A stretch of DNA of 64,000 nt from Eonycteris spelaea (Eukaryota > Chordata > Mammalia > Chiroptera > Pteropodidae), in NCBI GenBank assembly GCA_003508835.1, contig PUFA01000084.1, positions 2,170,001-2,234,000 on the forward strand, in the 5' to 3' direction. Positions 35,128 to 46,680 of the stretch are shown here, one piece after another. The notes beneath the pieces were generated by a model. The model was not told where the DNA came from. It ran no database searches and saw only the letters and a list, made by a program, of their open reading frames with translations. How positions within the stretch are numbered: position 1 is the first letter of the stretch; each line of letters opens with the position of its first letter. Made by a program: the position numbers and the translations under genes.

Positions 35128-36010
35128 ACTTTTTTCAAAGATTTTGGGAATAGAATTTAGGAAAAGGTATAAAGATATTGATTTCATGTAATAACATTAT
35201 CAGATTCAATGGCAAACCTAAGTGACAACAGAAAAAAAATGTGTTTGAAGCACAAAGTTCTCTGTGATTTTACCTTTAAATAATATCTCACTTATATAAA
35301 GGCAAAACCTAAATAATGTATGAGTAAATTGAATCCAAACATATCTTAAATATAATCCATAAATACAATGTAAGATTTATATTTAGAATGTAATGGTGAA
35401 TTAATATTAAGAGATGAATTAATTGTATCAAGAGACCAAAGGGGAACATGGTTAACTCAAGAAGTATTAAGTAGACTTCTGGTAATATTCAACACTCATC
35501 CATCACAACTTTTAGAAAACACTTCTTACCACGTTAAACAAGATCCAACTATATACAGTAGAAATAGTCCCATTTTAATTAAGAATAAGAGGAAGTTGCC
35601 TGCTCTAAAAGTTCTTTCCAATAAAACAAGCTGAAAAAAATCCAGGAACAAGAGGCAAAACTTTTGGAATAAAAATTATAATTAGTATTTTTTTGCATAA
35701 TATTTTATTCTGAAGAAAAAATATCAACTTAAAATTATTATAATTAGAGTTTTGCAAAGTGCTGGATACAAAATATTTTTATGAAAACTAATAGTTCTTC
35801 CATAAACAAAGAGTAATTCCTTAAAAGATACAAGAGAAAAATAATTCCTCTCATGAAAGCAAATAAGAAAAGTGTAATACCTGGGAGTGAGTATAATAAA
35901 ACGAATAGGGCATTATGAAAGAAATCATGAAACATATTTCTAAGTCAGTAGTCTTTATTTTAAAGAATTTTTCTCATTAATACATTAATTTAAAACAATA
36001 TCTAAAAGAA
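34985..36010 (+). mobile_element. L1 ORF2 relic, sense, left part
   Basis: The block 'taatattcaacactcatcc' near 35483-35501, followed by 'acttttagaaaacac' and the 'aagaataagaggaagttgcc' type block near 35581-35600, matches the reverse-transcriptase part of L1 ORF2 in order. Many stops break the frame. A (TA)n tract interrupts it at 35080-35125. Confidence 0.65.
35080..35125. repeat. (TA)n microsatellite
   Basis: About 23 perfect AT dinucleotides. Confidence 0.97.
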
Positions 36011-36012
36011 TA

Positions 36013-36649
36013 CAATTGGTTTTCCTTATCTGTGGTAGCATGTGTAAAGTTGCGGGGAACATTGAAATAGATCTAAACCATTGTTCCTGGGAGAAATACA
36101 GAGTTAGGTTCCTGATAGCCTCTGGTGACACTGTTTTCACCAACCAAACAATATATGACTTTGCTTTATGTGTGTTTCTGTTTAAAGACACCTTATTTAA
36201 TGTATATCATTGATCACCAACGTTGAACTAATGACCAGTAGCACTATACACTCATGCTTGAACCAAGCTTATCTAACACGTGTTTTTCTGTAAAGCACAT
36301 CATGGCTTTAATAATGTTGACAACACTTAACTCTACTTTTAGGAGGCCATTTTAAACAATTAAATCACCTAAAAAAAAGGACAAAAAATGTGAAAATCAT
36401 GGCACTAAATATACCAACAAAAAAGGGTACTTGTTTATAGTATGAGAACTGACAAGAGAAAGTAGAGCACTGCCTCCTTCTGCCTCAACTGGGAATATGT
36501 GTGTTGGGCAACTCAGATTTTTTGCTGCTCTGTTCATATCTTCAAATAACCATAAAAGTACCCTAAGAACTTATTTTGGGGTTACAAATCAATTTTTGTG
36601 AAGAGGTGAGTTTGCAAATATGGAATCCATGAAAAATGAGGATTAACTC
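36013..36649. mobile_element. Tigger-like (Tc1/mariner) non-autonomous DNA transposon
   Basis: A 637-bp insert splits the L1 ORF2 relic. It has TA dinucleotides at both ends (36011-36012 and 36650-36651), as expected for Tc1/mariner elements. The first and last 23 bases form a weak inverted repeat (about 12 of 23 positions, the others largely transitions). Inner blocks such as 'gaccagtagcactatacac', 'tgtttttctgtaaagcacatc' and 'gcctcaactgggaatatgtg' are ones I associate with an old mammalian Tigger-type repeat. It encodes no transposase. The family name is uncertain. Confidence 0.6.
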
Positions 36650-36654
36650 TACCT

Positions 36655-37250
36655 ATTAATTTTTTTTTGTAGCTGATCTTGAAAAAAATAATTCTAAAAT
36701 TCATCTGCAAGACAGACTAGTAGGAATTTAGCTGAAAAAAATTGGAAAATGGAGAAAGGGATTTGTCCTATTGGACATTAAAATGATGATACAGCTAAAG
36801 AAATTTTAAATCTTTTGGTGTAAATATCGACAGACCTATCAATCGAATATTCCTGGAATAAACTCTACTATGTTTAAATACTTGCTATGTGACAAATAGT
36901 GCATCATAAAATAATGAAGAACCGATGTGTGATTCAGGAATTGTTACTTTAATTTTTTTAATATGGAAAGTCTAATTTATTTTTTCTATCATTTACATCA
37001 AAATAAATTGTAGATTAACTTAAAATGTGAAATATAACAAAACTAACAACAACAAAAACAGAAGAAAACATAGGTGACTAATAGATTTTTAGGCAAAAAC
37101 TTTTTCTCAACATAAAGGCCATGGAAGAAAAACACAAAGACAAGATCAGTAGATACACTAAAGTTTTGCTTAAAAGACAGGCTATCCCGCCATTAAAAAT
37201 GTTTTCAGAGTATTTAGTGGCAGGATGCAAAATCACATATGCAGTATAAT
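36655..37250 (+). mobile_element. L1 ORF2 relic, sense, right part
   Basis: The sequence resumes at 'aataattctaaaattcatc' near 36690, then 'catcaaaataaattgtagat' near 36998-37017, 'gaagaaaacataggtgact' near 37061, and 'ggccatggaagaaaaacac' near 37117, in the order of the 3' half of L1 ORF2. Frameshifts and stops are many. Confidence 0.75.
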
Positions 37251-37360
37251 CCTGATTTCTCCAAAGCCTCTAAAGTTTTCCTGGTGTTGTGCTCTCCTAC
37301 AACATGCTGCATCTTCGAATACATCACAGACTATTTGATTTGTTTGTTGTCTATTTTTGT

Positions 37361-37738
37361 TGTTAAAAGATAAACTGAGGCATATTAAAAATTTTGTTTA
37401 TTTGAGCAAAATAGGATAACACCCAATCTAGCAGGTAGAACAGAACTCTGTAAACCTGTACAAAATGAAAAACTTATAGGAAATGAGAACAAGGAAGTCA
37501 TATACCAAGAAAAAACTGAGTTGGCAATTGGAAAGTTACATTCCTTTAAGGGATGAGAGGGGCCCATTATGGAGATGACCGGACTGGTATTGATTAGGCA
37601 ATTCAGTGGTAACCACTGATTGATAGTTTAAAATTTCATTCCTGGGAGGACTGAAACTGTGATTCAGTTAAAGTGTTGGCTTGGTGACAGACTTAGTGTA
37701 AGCAATTCCATTCTGGACCTCTTATCTTGTTTTTAACA
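37361..37738 (-). mobile_element. Class I ERV solo LTR, antisense
   Basis: A 378-bp unit with TG...CA ends on either strand. It is a diverged relative of the LTR at 62761-63139; the first 30 plus-strand bases are identical. On the minus strand it has an AATAAA signal (plus TTTATT at 37397-37402) close to the 3' end. The 4-bp flanks TTGT (37357-37360) and CTGT (37739-37742) match at 3 of 4, as expected of a decayed retroviral duplication. No internal sequence follows, so it is a solo LTR. Confidence 0.8.
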
Positions 37739-38581
37739 CTGTTAAATAGGCCGTAAACTCCGGTCAGGTATTCACCATGCCTATTTTGTTTACCATATAT
37801 GTCTTCATTTCATATTGAGCAAAATGGTTCTTACTGCATAGTAGATGCTCACTGAAGAACTTTTTAGCGAATGAAGGAATGATTGATTTTTTTGAAACGT
37901 TAAGTAGAATCAAAAAAGATTGATGTAATTGAAATAATAACTGAAGTGTTTTTTCATATGTATGTGAAATTTCCAAATTTTCTCCAGCAAGTTTGATTTA
38001 CATCTACAAGGAGATAAAGATAATTAAGTGCACATACACAATTATCTTTCTTTAGCATGTATTTTCCCCAACCCCATTTGGTTCAAAATTCTCTATATTT
38101 CCAAGTGTATTTTCTGTGCATGTTGCTATGTCTCATGCTTTCTTTTTCATTTTAGGCTTACACCATCGTTTTGATTAGAGGAAAGTTAGACCAACTATAT
38201 ATACTATTTATTTTAGTTACCAATCTGTTCCTCTTTGGTTAAATAAGAAGCACTTCTGACTGACTGTATTTGTTTTAACTTAACAAAGTTAAACAGCTGT
38301 TGGAAGCACCAACCCACCAATGCCATCTATAGCCTCATCTTTCTTACTGTATTTCATCAAACTCAACACCTGCAAACCACCCATCCTCAAAGCACAATCA
38401 TCATCAGGCTGTAGAGCCTCTTTTTAATTTTTATCACTTCCTCTTTTAAAAAGAACCAATCATTCCAGGAAAAATGTCTATATATGCTTCCCCTTCATCT
38501 GAAAAAAATGGAAGATGGACATTAGCACTAGCTAAAATTCCATTGTAAGTGATAAATTGAATCATGGTTTGGAAAGGTTTA
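37739..38581. other. Unassigned sequence
   Basis: No gene or named repeat. Confidence 0.4.
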
Positions 38582-38638
38582 GTGTGTGTGTGTGTGTGTG
38601 TGCGTGCGTGCGTGCGCGCGCGCGTGTGCGTGCGTGCA
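38582..38638. repeat. (TG)n/(CG)n alternating purine-pyrimidine tract
   Basis: About 57 bp of strictly alternating TG, CG and GCGT units, including a (CG)n core near 38613-38624. Such tracts favour Z-DNA. Confidence 0.95.
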
Positions 38639-40499
38639 GGGGCGTAGCTACCCTTCCATTCTCAGGTTTTATAACAAGGACATTTAGCCGATACATATTT
38701 TCCTCTTTAGTATATAAGAGTAACCTGAATAAAAGGTTTGAGTTACAAAGCAGCCTAACCCTGCACATTCTCTGAGCAATGATTGCTATTTGTGCCAAGA
38801 AAATAAAGAAGCTGAGAAAATGAGGGAGAGAGAATGGGAGGAGAGTGAGAGCACATGTAAGAGTCTTCCCATGGGAAATGGGAAAAGTCACTAGAAATTA
38901 GATTTTTTTTATTATTGAAAAGCGATGTTTTATGTCATTGGTAAGATCATTATTCACAGAAACCGCCCCCCCCCCCATTTCCAAGGTTTTTATAGGACTT
39001 CTTGCCTCTTTCTCAATGCAGAGAAAAACTCCAATTACTACCATACCTGTACTGCCTTCTTCCTAGTGCTCCCCCCCACCCCCCACAACCCACTGCTAAT
39101 GTGCAGTAATGGTGCAGCTGGAAAGGCATTTATGTTCCATTTCCCCCAATATTATTAAAGCTGCTCCATCACCGCCTGTAATGGGGGCGTCTGTATTTTC
39201 TCTTGCCTGTATCCCTGACATGACATAATGCCTGCCCTCACTAGTACGCTATAACATAGAGGTAATTGAAACATAACTCACCCTAAATTACAGTCAGTGT
39301 TCAGGCAGGGCCCCAGTGAGCTTCCTGAAACTCATTGCAAGTATAAGCTAAATATTTCTTGGGGGGGGGGATATCTGGAGCGTAAGGAGAAAAGGAGGAG
39401 GGCAGAGGGAGAGAGGGAGGTAGGGAAGGGGCAGGGAAAGGAGCTGCTTAAAAGCATATGAGGATGAGGCAGGTTTGTACAAAGGGAGATTTTCCTTCCC
39501 TACAGTTGTAGGTGAGCCCCCTATTCTGCTAAGATCAGTAGCAACCTGTTATCATCATCAGCTTGCTGGCTATTTCCTGGACTACTTGAAATTGTAGGTT
39601 TTCATTCAGTTCTAAGGAAACATGGGCCCATGTAAGTGTATCTCCTGGCCCAGTGACTCTGGGGTTAGCAGTATTTACACCCAGAAGCAGCCATGAAAAA
39701 TGAAGCAGTGACTGACTTCCTAAAACTGAAAGGCTCAGTGTGAAAGACAGTGTATTCCCTATAAATCTTACAGTTATAAAAACCAGACATCCTGGCCATT
39801 GTCCTGAGATCGTCTGTTTGGAGTAAGGGAGTCAGAGTTCAAGCACACCTCATGCTGACTGAGTCTCATTATAAAGTTGGTCCTCTCTAGTCTCATTAGG
39901 AAAACAGGAATGATTGTGCTAGTCAAATAGAGTTTATTGGCTTGGTCTCATAGTTCAATGGCTCTCTTGTGACTGAGTTCTCTTTTCCTTTTCACACAAG
40001 GGAGGGCTCCTATGAACCACACCTCCAGCCTTGTTCTCTTGAATTTTCCCCTCCAGCACTACTAGATGGCTATTTGAGTCCCCTCTTTTGAGTGTTCTTA
40101 TCATAGAAGGCTCATATCCAATACCAAAACAGTATCTCAAGCCAGGTAAAATGTACTGCCTCCCACCCCCACCAATCCCAGCCCCAGGGCACCTCCTTGA
40201 GGGGATGAGCAAAACTGGTGAGTGAGAGGGTAGAGAACAGGGCGTGTTGCCCATCAGGGCTCAATTGCTTATGGAGGTTGGTCAGCTGATTCTGTCCTAT
40301 GCATTTTTATTGGGTTTTTAAATATATCTTGCATGAATTGTCTTAAGAAAATGAAGACCGTATACTCCTCTTCCCACCTTTCTCCTGCCTCCCACCAGAT
40401 GGTATTTAGTAAGTGGCAAACACTTTGGGTGGCACATACACAAAGGCAATTTTATGGCCCCTGCCCTCATCTAAGAGTTCAAACTGGCTTAAAAAGAGT
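38639..40499. other. Repeat-poor block with homopolymer runs
   Basis: No transposon that I can recognise in about 1.85 kb. A C13-type run lies near 38965, a C-rich run at 39070-39084, and ten G bases at 39361-39370 followed by a GA-rich stretch to 39440. Bases 38980-39360 are discussed as a candidate conserved element. No gene is seen. Confidence 0.5.
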
Positions 40500-40715
40500 C
40501 ATAGAATTATAGAATTATATAGTGCTCATGACGCTTAGAGATTATATATTCCAATCCTCACATTTTACTGATGGGCAGTCTGAGGTCTAGGGGCAGGAAA
40601 GGACCTATTGAAAGGCACAGAGTTAATTTGTAGCATAAATGTGAATAGAAAGCAGATTCCTGTCTCTCAATTTTATGTTTTTTCCACTATATACCAAACT
40701 GCCTTTAATTCTATA
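40500..40715 (-). mobile_element. MIR-type SINE, antisense
   Basis: 'catagaattatagaattata', 'cctcacattttactgatggg' and 'gtctgaggtctaggggcagg' follow the MIR/MIR3 antisense order; the end has 'cctgtctctcaattttatg'. Confidence 0.5.
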
Positions 40716-41039
40716 TCCTGTTCTTAAAGGGTAGAATTTTAGGTAACTATCAAATTGAAAATGATTTATTGTCACATCTATAATGAAGTGTTAATGACTG
40801 GTAATAGCTTAATGTGTTGCCATCTTTTAAGAATTTGCCATTCAACCAGTGCCTAAGCATAATATAGAAGATTGAATGTCTTAAGATAGTATGTAAAATA
40901 CATTCAGCATGAAAGAACTTTTAAGCAGCCATAATTTAAATTATATCATGTTATTCAACCACCTACTCCTACTAGGTTTTAATATGGGGTTTATTTGTGT
41001 GTGTTGGCCTACTGGTATGGATTTATGTCATAGAATTTT

Positions 41040-41190
41040 CAATGTTTGTGTGAGAAGGGGCCTGAGAGCTCATCTAGTCCAGATCCTTGTTTTCATGGCT
41101 GCATTATCCAAGGTTACCCAGCTTGTTACCTGGTTACCTGCAGGGCCAGAACTTGATCCCTTGAGGGCTGACTCTTTGCATAGTGCTTGA
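41040..41190 (-). mobile_element. MIR3-like SINE, antisense
   Basis: 'aaggggcctgagagctcatc' then 'tagtccagatccttg', 'aaggttacccagcttg' and 'ccagaacttgatccctt' are in the same order as MIR3-type copies. Confidence 0.5.
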
Positions 41191-41209
41191 GTTACCTGAG
41201 TTTAGGGAT

Positions 41210-41350
41210 AAAGTGATTGGAAAACAAGGATGTGTATCAGAATCACCTGGATAATCTGGGAAATTTTTAAAAAAATATGTATACTTGTGTATTCCCTCTC
41301 CCTCAGCCCTTCTTCCGATTCTTTTGGCCTGGAGAAGATATCCAGCCACT
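41210..41350 (-). mobile_element. MER5A-like hAT element, antisense
   Basis: 'gatgtgtatcagaatcacctgg' type block at 41229-41250 is the MER5A signature in reverse. The rest is diverged. Confidence 0.55.
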
Positions 41351-41609
41351 GTACTTGATTCAATATAATATACATACGGTAGTATGTAAATCTTAAGTGT
41401 AGAACTCATGATTTTTATACATGCACATGTTGGTATATATAAATATGTACATATACATACCCATGTAATCACTGCTAAAAGTAAGAGAAAATCAAGATTT
41501 CTAGATCCCATAAAACTCACCTGTGATCATTCTCAGTCAGTAAACCACTGTCTGCCAGTAAATCACTCTCAGCCAAGGATAACTCACCTCTTTCACCATA
41601 GATTATTTT

Positions 41610-42475
41610 GAGGTTATTTCACCTATTTTTTGAACATTGTATAAATGGATCCCTAAAAGAGTACTCTTGTGCCTGACTTCTTTTACTCAACATTATATCT
41701 GCGAGATTCACTTATTAATTTTCTGTATTAGTAGTTTCTTCTTTTGTGTTGCTATGTAGTATTCCATTGCATGAACTTATCAGTTTGTTGATCCATTCTA
41801 CTTTTGATGAACACTTGGTTTATTTACAGTTTTTAAATTTTACGGATAAAGCTGCTATGAGCCGTGTATAGGTTTTTTGATGGGCGTAGCACTTACATCT
41901 GTTGAGTGTATATCCACAGGTAGAATGGTAAGTGCTGCAACTCTAGGGGCTGCATCATTAGGGTACATTCATGTTTATTTTTTGATATAGAACTGTTCAA
42001 GGTGATTCTAGCATTTAACACATACCCAGCCATGTAAGAGAGTTCCTATTTTTCTATAGTATCCCCAACCCTTGTCGGGTTTTTCCATTTTAGTCATGCA
42101 AGTAAGTGCTTAGTGACTTTATTTTGCTTTTCTCTAATGATTAAAGAGGAACACCTTTCAAATGCTTATTGATTGGATCCAACCCTTTTTAAAAAATATA
42201 TATGTCGGAGATAACTTTTTCTAGTTGTAGCCTACCTTTTCACTTTCTTTATGGTGCCTTTTGAAGAGCGGATCTCAATTTTGATAAATCTAATTTGTTA
42301 TTCCTTTATTTATTGGCCAGTATATTTTGAATCTTATTTATACAATCTGCCTATCTAATGATTGTGATTATAATCTTCTGTGTTTTCTTTTAGAAGATTT
42401 ATTATTTTTAGTTTTTACATTTAAGTCTCTGACTCATTTCAATTTATTTATTTATTGCATATAGTGACACCTGTC
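41610..42475 (-). mobile_element. Ancient L1M, antisense
   Basis: The plus strand reads as the reverse complement of the L1 3' region: 'ttgctatgtagtattccatt' near 41749-41768, 'gttgatccattctac', 'gataaagctgctatgagc', then 'tttgcttttctctaatgatt' near 42124 and 'ttcactttctttatggtgcc' near 42238-42257. It ends near 42475. Confidence 0.75.
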
Positions 42476-42524
42476 ACTGTTAAAAGCTTTCCAATTAATT
42501 TGAAAAACCCATTCCTGATAGAGA

Positions 42525-42750
42525 ATCATTGGAAGTAAAAAAAAAATTAGAATCAGATTTGGGTTCAAATCTCATTTATGTCATTTATTAGTTGACTGAC
42601 ATTTTCTAAATCCTTTCCTTATGGTAAAAACATGTAGAATAATAATATCCATGTTTCAGGGTTTTGAAGACATTAAATGTTATAATTACTTTAAAACAAT
42701 GATACAGAGCTGAAGGTCATTAAATCATAGCTCTTCTTATTTGAGTCCTT
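42525..42750 (+). mobile_element. MIR SINE, sense
   Basis: 'atcagatttgggttcaaat', 'gtcatttattagttgactgac', 'ccatgtttcagggttttgaa' and 'gacattaaatgttataa' follow MIR order. Confidence 0.7.
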
Positions 42751-43608
42751 TGTAAGCATGGAGCATGTTCAGTTCATTTACCGTGAAACGTGACTGTTGT
42801 GGTTATTGAAGTTTTGGTTTGTTTGCTTCAATCTTCATTGACTGTTATACATCCACAGACCATTCAGAGTAGTTAGTAGTTTATCTTAAAAAATCAACTT
42901 AGGTAAGCTTTTTAGAAGTAAAGTGGCTACTTTTAGACTAACAGCTTATAGAATTCAAATAAAGAAAATAGAAATTCATGGCAAAACAAAAGGTGATGAA
43001 AAAAATCCACAGTATTTTGCCTTAGAACATGTCTGTCATTTCAAAATTCAACTGAAAAGAATTCAATGAAAAATATTCCAAACCCAAAAGATGTTGAATC
43101 CTACTTTTCTCTTTTGGGAAACTTTTCATAAATTGCCTGGATGGCTCTATGCTCAGTATTGTTGCAGCCACTTTTTTCTGCCCCACATGGGAGTATCACA
43201 GCCACATTGCTGCTAGATACACTCTCTTCTCTTGCTAAGACACCTACATGACTTTACGTCTTGTACCAACTTAATTTTGCTGACAGGGTTGAGGGTAACT
43301 GGTAGATTTGTGTGTGCACCTTTATCTCGTTCTCTCAATTTCCTGTTTTTAGTTCAAAGTGCCTAGATAATTTGATTCAAAGGGATAGGCAGAATCAAGG
43401 ATGTACTGCTGATAGAAGAGGTTTATACGGTTTCCAAGCAAGACCTGTTTATGTCCAACCTTTTCCTAACTTCCTCAGGGAGCTGCTAGTTTGGTCAGTT
43501 AGAGATTAAGATAGTTTGTTGAGTTCCTTTAAGAAGAGAAGTAGAAATGTGGGAGGGAAAAGTGAGACAGGGAAAGGGAAATGCCGATAAAGCATATATT
43601 TAGTTATT
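42751..43608. other. Unassigned sequence
   Basis: No gene or repeat identified. Confidence 0.4.
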
Positions 43609-44002
43609 GGGGTTTATGGCCTAAATTGTATCCCGTACCCTCGAATTCATGTGTTGAAATCTTAACTCCCAGTACCCCAGAATGTAATTGTATTTGAAGT
43701 TAGGACCTTTAAATAAGTAATTAAGAAAAAACAGGTCATATAGGTGGGCCTTAATCTTATATGATTAGTCCTTATAGGAAGAGATTAGGACACAGACCTG
43801 TGTATGCACAGGGGAACAACCCTGTGAGGACACAGAGAAAAAGCCAAGGAGAGAGCCAACCAAGGCTAGAGATACCTTGATCTTGGACCTCTCACCTCCA
43901 GAACTGTGAGAAAGAACATTTCTATCATTTAAGCTCCACCCCCACCCCCACTCCCCCATCTGTGGTATTTAGTTATGGCAGCCCTAGCTAACCAATATGT
44001 AG
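43609..44002 (+). mobile_element. MLT1 (MaLR) LTR, sense
   Basis: The LTR is readable nearly end to end: 'ttatggcctaaattgtatcc' at the start, 'cgaattcatgtgttgaaatc', 'gtgggccttaatcttat', 'gtgaggacacagagaaaaag', 'agccaaggagagagcc', 'ccttgatcttggacctctc', 'ctccagaactgtgagaaag', and the tail 'ggcagccctagctaacc'. Confidence 0.88.
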
Positions 44003-45384
44003 AGACAAGGGTTCAGTCTATTGGATTGCTGTTCCATTACTGGAAGAGTGTAGAACTTACCTCCTAATTGTCCCACCAGAGTACGGAAGGGTAGACTGTT
44101 TATTCACCCACACTCACCTTCTGCTGGGGCAGGTTACTGCTGGGGGTATTAAAGTCCCCTACACTTTTAAGTTGCAATTGCATGTAGCTGAATGCTTTGT
44201 GCCTGATGAGGGATACTGTCTATGGGCCTGGGCCTCACTAAGACTGGCCTGAAATCATGTGGACTCAGGGGTGATCATGAGCATTTGGGACATACCTAAT
44301 TTTTATACATGGTGATGCAGGTCACTAGTTACTGAGAGAGGTAAGTTAGTTACTGTGCCCAAAATTTGGCCTGAAGGAAGACTGAGCAGAGAAGAGAGCA
44401 GCTTACCTATTTTTCCTGTTTATCTTTGGCTTTTTCATTTCTTCTGGCCTTGTTGCAGGGGAAGTAGACACTGAAATGTCAGAATGCCAGGGTTTTATTT
44501 AAAAGTGCTCTTGGGGTTAACACATGTAGAAAAAGAAAGAAGTCTAGCCTGGGCAGAAGGAAACAGTGGGTCATGATACAGTCACAACGAAAGCCTCTGT
44601 GAAATCCCTAAGGAGCTCTGAGTCTGAGAAACTTCTTCACTATTGTTCTAAGTTGGGACAAGGGGGCAGGACTTTGTATTCCTACAAGAACCAGACATTG
44701 AAGGCAGGCTTAGGAAGGAAGGCTTGAAATAGATCAAATTTTAGCAGACAAGGGGAAGAGAAGCAGATTGAAGGAAGCAAAGATGAAGATTATCTAATGA
44801 GGATGTCATCTAAAGTCCACAATTTTGATATTTTGATTGCACAGTGTGTTTTATTTTTGTACTTAAATATGACTTAGCTCAACAGCACCACAGGTTTCAT
44901 TCTCTAAACCACACCATTTGGGTCATAGGAATAAGTCAAGGTAGTTTGACCCTGGGTCAAGCTGGACCAACCTTTCCTGGATATTTGAGAACTGATGATA
45001 CAGAAGCAGCAGTAGTTTATTACTTGGTAACTAAACTTTCTCTTTAGGCTTCATAATAGTGCAGAAACCACACTGCTGCTTTGGAATAAAAATTAAAAGT
45101 ATATAACATCTAAAGCCCACAACAAGGGACACAAAAGCACAGATAACTCCTACTATACCTTCACCATGACAAAGGGTCACTGAGTAATTCCTATAAGGTG
45201 AGACCCTTTAGCAATACTTCTGATGGTCACCTAAGTAAATGGATGACTCGGTCCTGGCCCCTCAGGCAGCAACACCAGTCTACAGACAAGGAGAGTTCAC
45301 AAGCAAAGTATACAAATTTATGAATGAAGAAATGTACAGGTGAGATAAGCAGAGGAATGAACCATAATGAGATCCATTACATAT
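44003..45384. other. Unassigned sequence
   Basis: No gene or strong repeat. Bases 45250-45350 may be an antisense L2 remnant. Confidence 0.35.
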
Positions 45385-45572
45385 ATTAGTGCTTAGCCAC
45401 GAGAATAAAATCTCTCAGCTAGAAGAGCATTTTCGGATGATCCAGCCTAGTACTCTCATTTTGCTGATGAGGAGAAAGGTATATTGCTCAGGATTAAATA
45501 GCTAGGTTATTTGCAGAGATAAGATTGGATTCAAAAGGGGCTAAACTTGGCTCAGTGCATTGCTGTACCAGA
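45385..45572 (-). mobile_element. MIR-type SINE, antisense
   Basis: 'gatgatccagcctagtact', 'ctcattttgctgatgagga', then 'ggattaaatagctaggtta' and 'gattggattcaaaagg' follow the antisense MIR layout. Confidence 0.5.
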
Positions 45573-46195
45573 TTCAGTGGTCAATAAAGAATTTGGATGA
45601 GGGAACGCTAGGCAAAAAATAAAGCAGTAATAGAAAGATAAATAATGGGAAACCTCTCCCATTTCTCATACAAATATAGTTTAGCTAGAGGAAAAGAAAA
45701 CCCACATAAAAAAATATCTGCTCATAAACAGAGTAGGACATAAAATTTAATGTCAATTAACAGACTTTGTTAGGGTGAACTCATTTTTAAATCTATCTTC
45801 AAGAAGAAAAATAAAGCCTATAAATCTAAACATTGAGAAATAATAAAGCAACTATTGACCTAAAGAATGCCAAAGAGCATGGAGAAAATTGAACATTTGC
45901 ACATCAAGTCAAAGTATTATTTATCTACAACTACTGTAATTAGCAAATATGTATTAGCAAAGCAGCTATTTTTGAAGAATGATTGAATAAATTGAATAAA
46001 TACTTCAAGGTTGGAAAGGACAATATTAAATCTCTGCTTGGACATAAAATCTCTGCTTTAATCATTATTAACCAACCTCCAGGTATCTAATATGACATAA
46101 ATAAGGGGGAAAACTCAATGATGTAGAGAAATTAAAGAAAAAAGTCTATACCTTCTGAAAAAAAAGAAAAGCAGACACTTAGTATGGTTGGTATA
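45573..46195. other. Unassigned A-rich sequence
   Basis: Nothing identified. Confidence 0.4.
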
Positions 46196-46680
46196 TATGT
46201 TTCTATAATGTGGTGCTTGCCTAGCTGTCCAACCCTGTCTTATTCCATGTTTTTCTTTTGCCTTATACTCTAGCCGTACCAAATTTCTTCACTGAATGTG
46301 TCTGGTTTCATGTTTTCTCCACTCCCAGGTTTTGCTCAAGCTCCCTAAATCCCTTCCCCTTTTCATCTCATTTTCTTTATCTCTCACTGCCAACCTTTGA
46401 CTTGCCCTGAAAGATTCAATTTCTTCGTCTTGTTTCCCTGGCCCTATCCTACCATTTGGATTAATTGTCCTTTCTTTTTGCTCCATGATATCCAGGGCAC
46501 ACGGGCTTGTCTCATTCCATATTTAATGCTGATCTATAAATTGTCTGGTGGCTTCTCAGTCTCATCTACTGCAGTCTATACTCTTTAGCATAGAGACTGT
46601 TTCTTCTTAGCATCATCATGTTTGGCACTTAGTTACATTCATTAAGTGTTTGTTGAATAAACAATCAGACATTCATTCTC
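46196..46680 (+). mobile_element. L2 LINE 3' region, sense, very diverged
   Basis: C/T-rich, with 'catagagactgtttcttctt' and a terminus like L2 at 46618-46672 ('catgtttggcacttagttac', 'attaagtgtttgttgaataa'). Confidence 0.55.

Noticed and set aside
38562..38891. 109-codon minus frame with Arg-Ala/Thr-His repeats
   Set aside because: Translation of the TG/CG tract.
41134..41520. 128-codon minus-strand frame
   Set aside because: It runs through MIR and MER5A relics.
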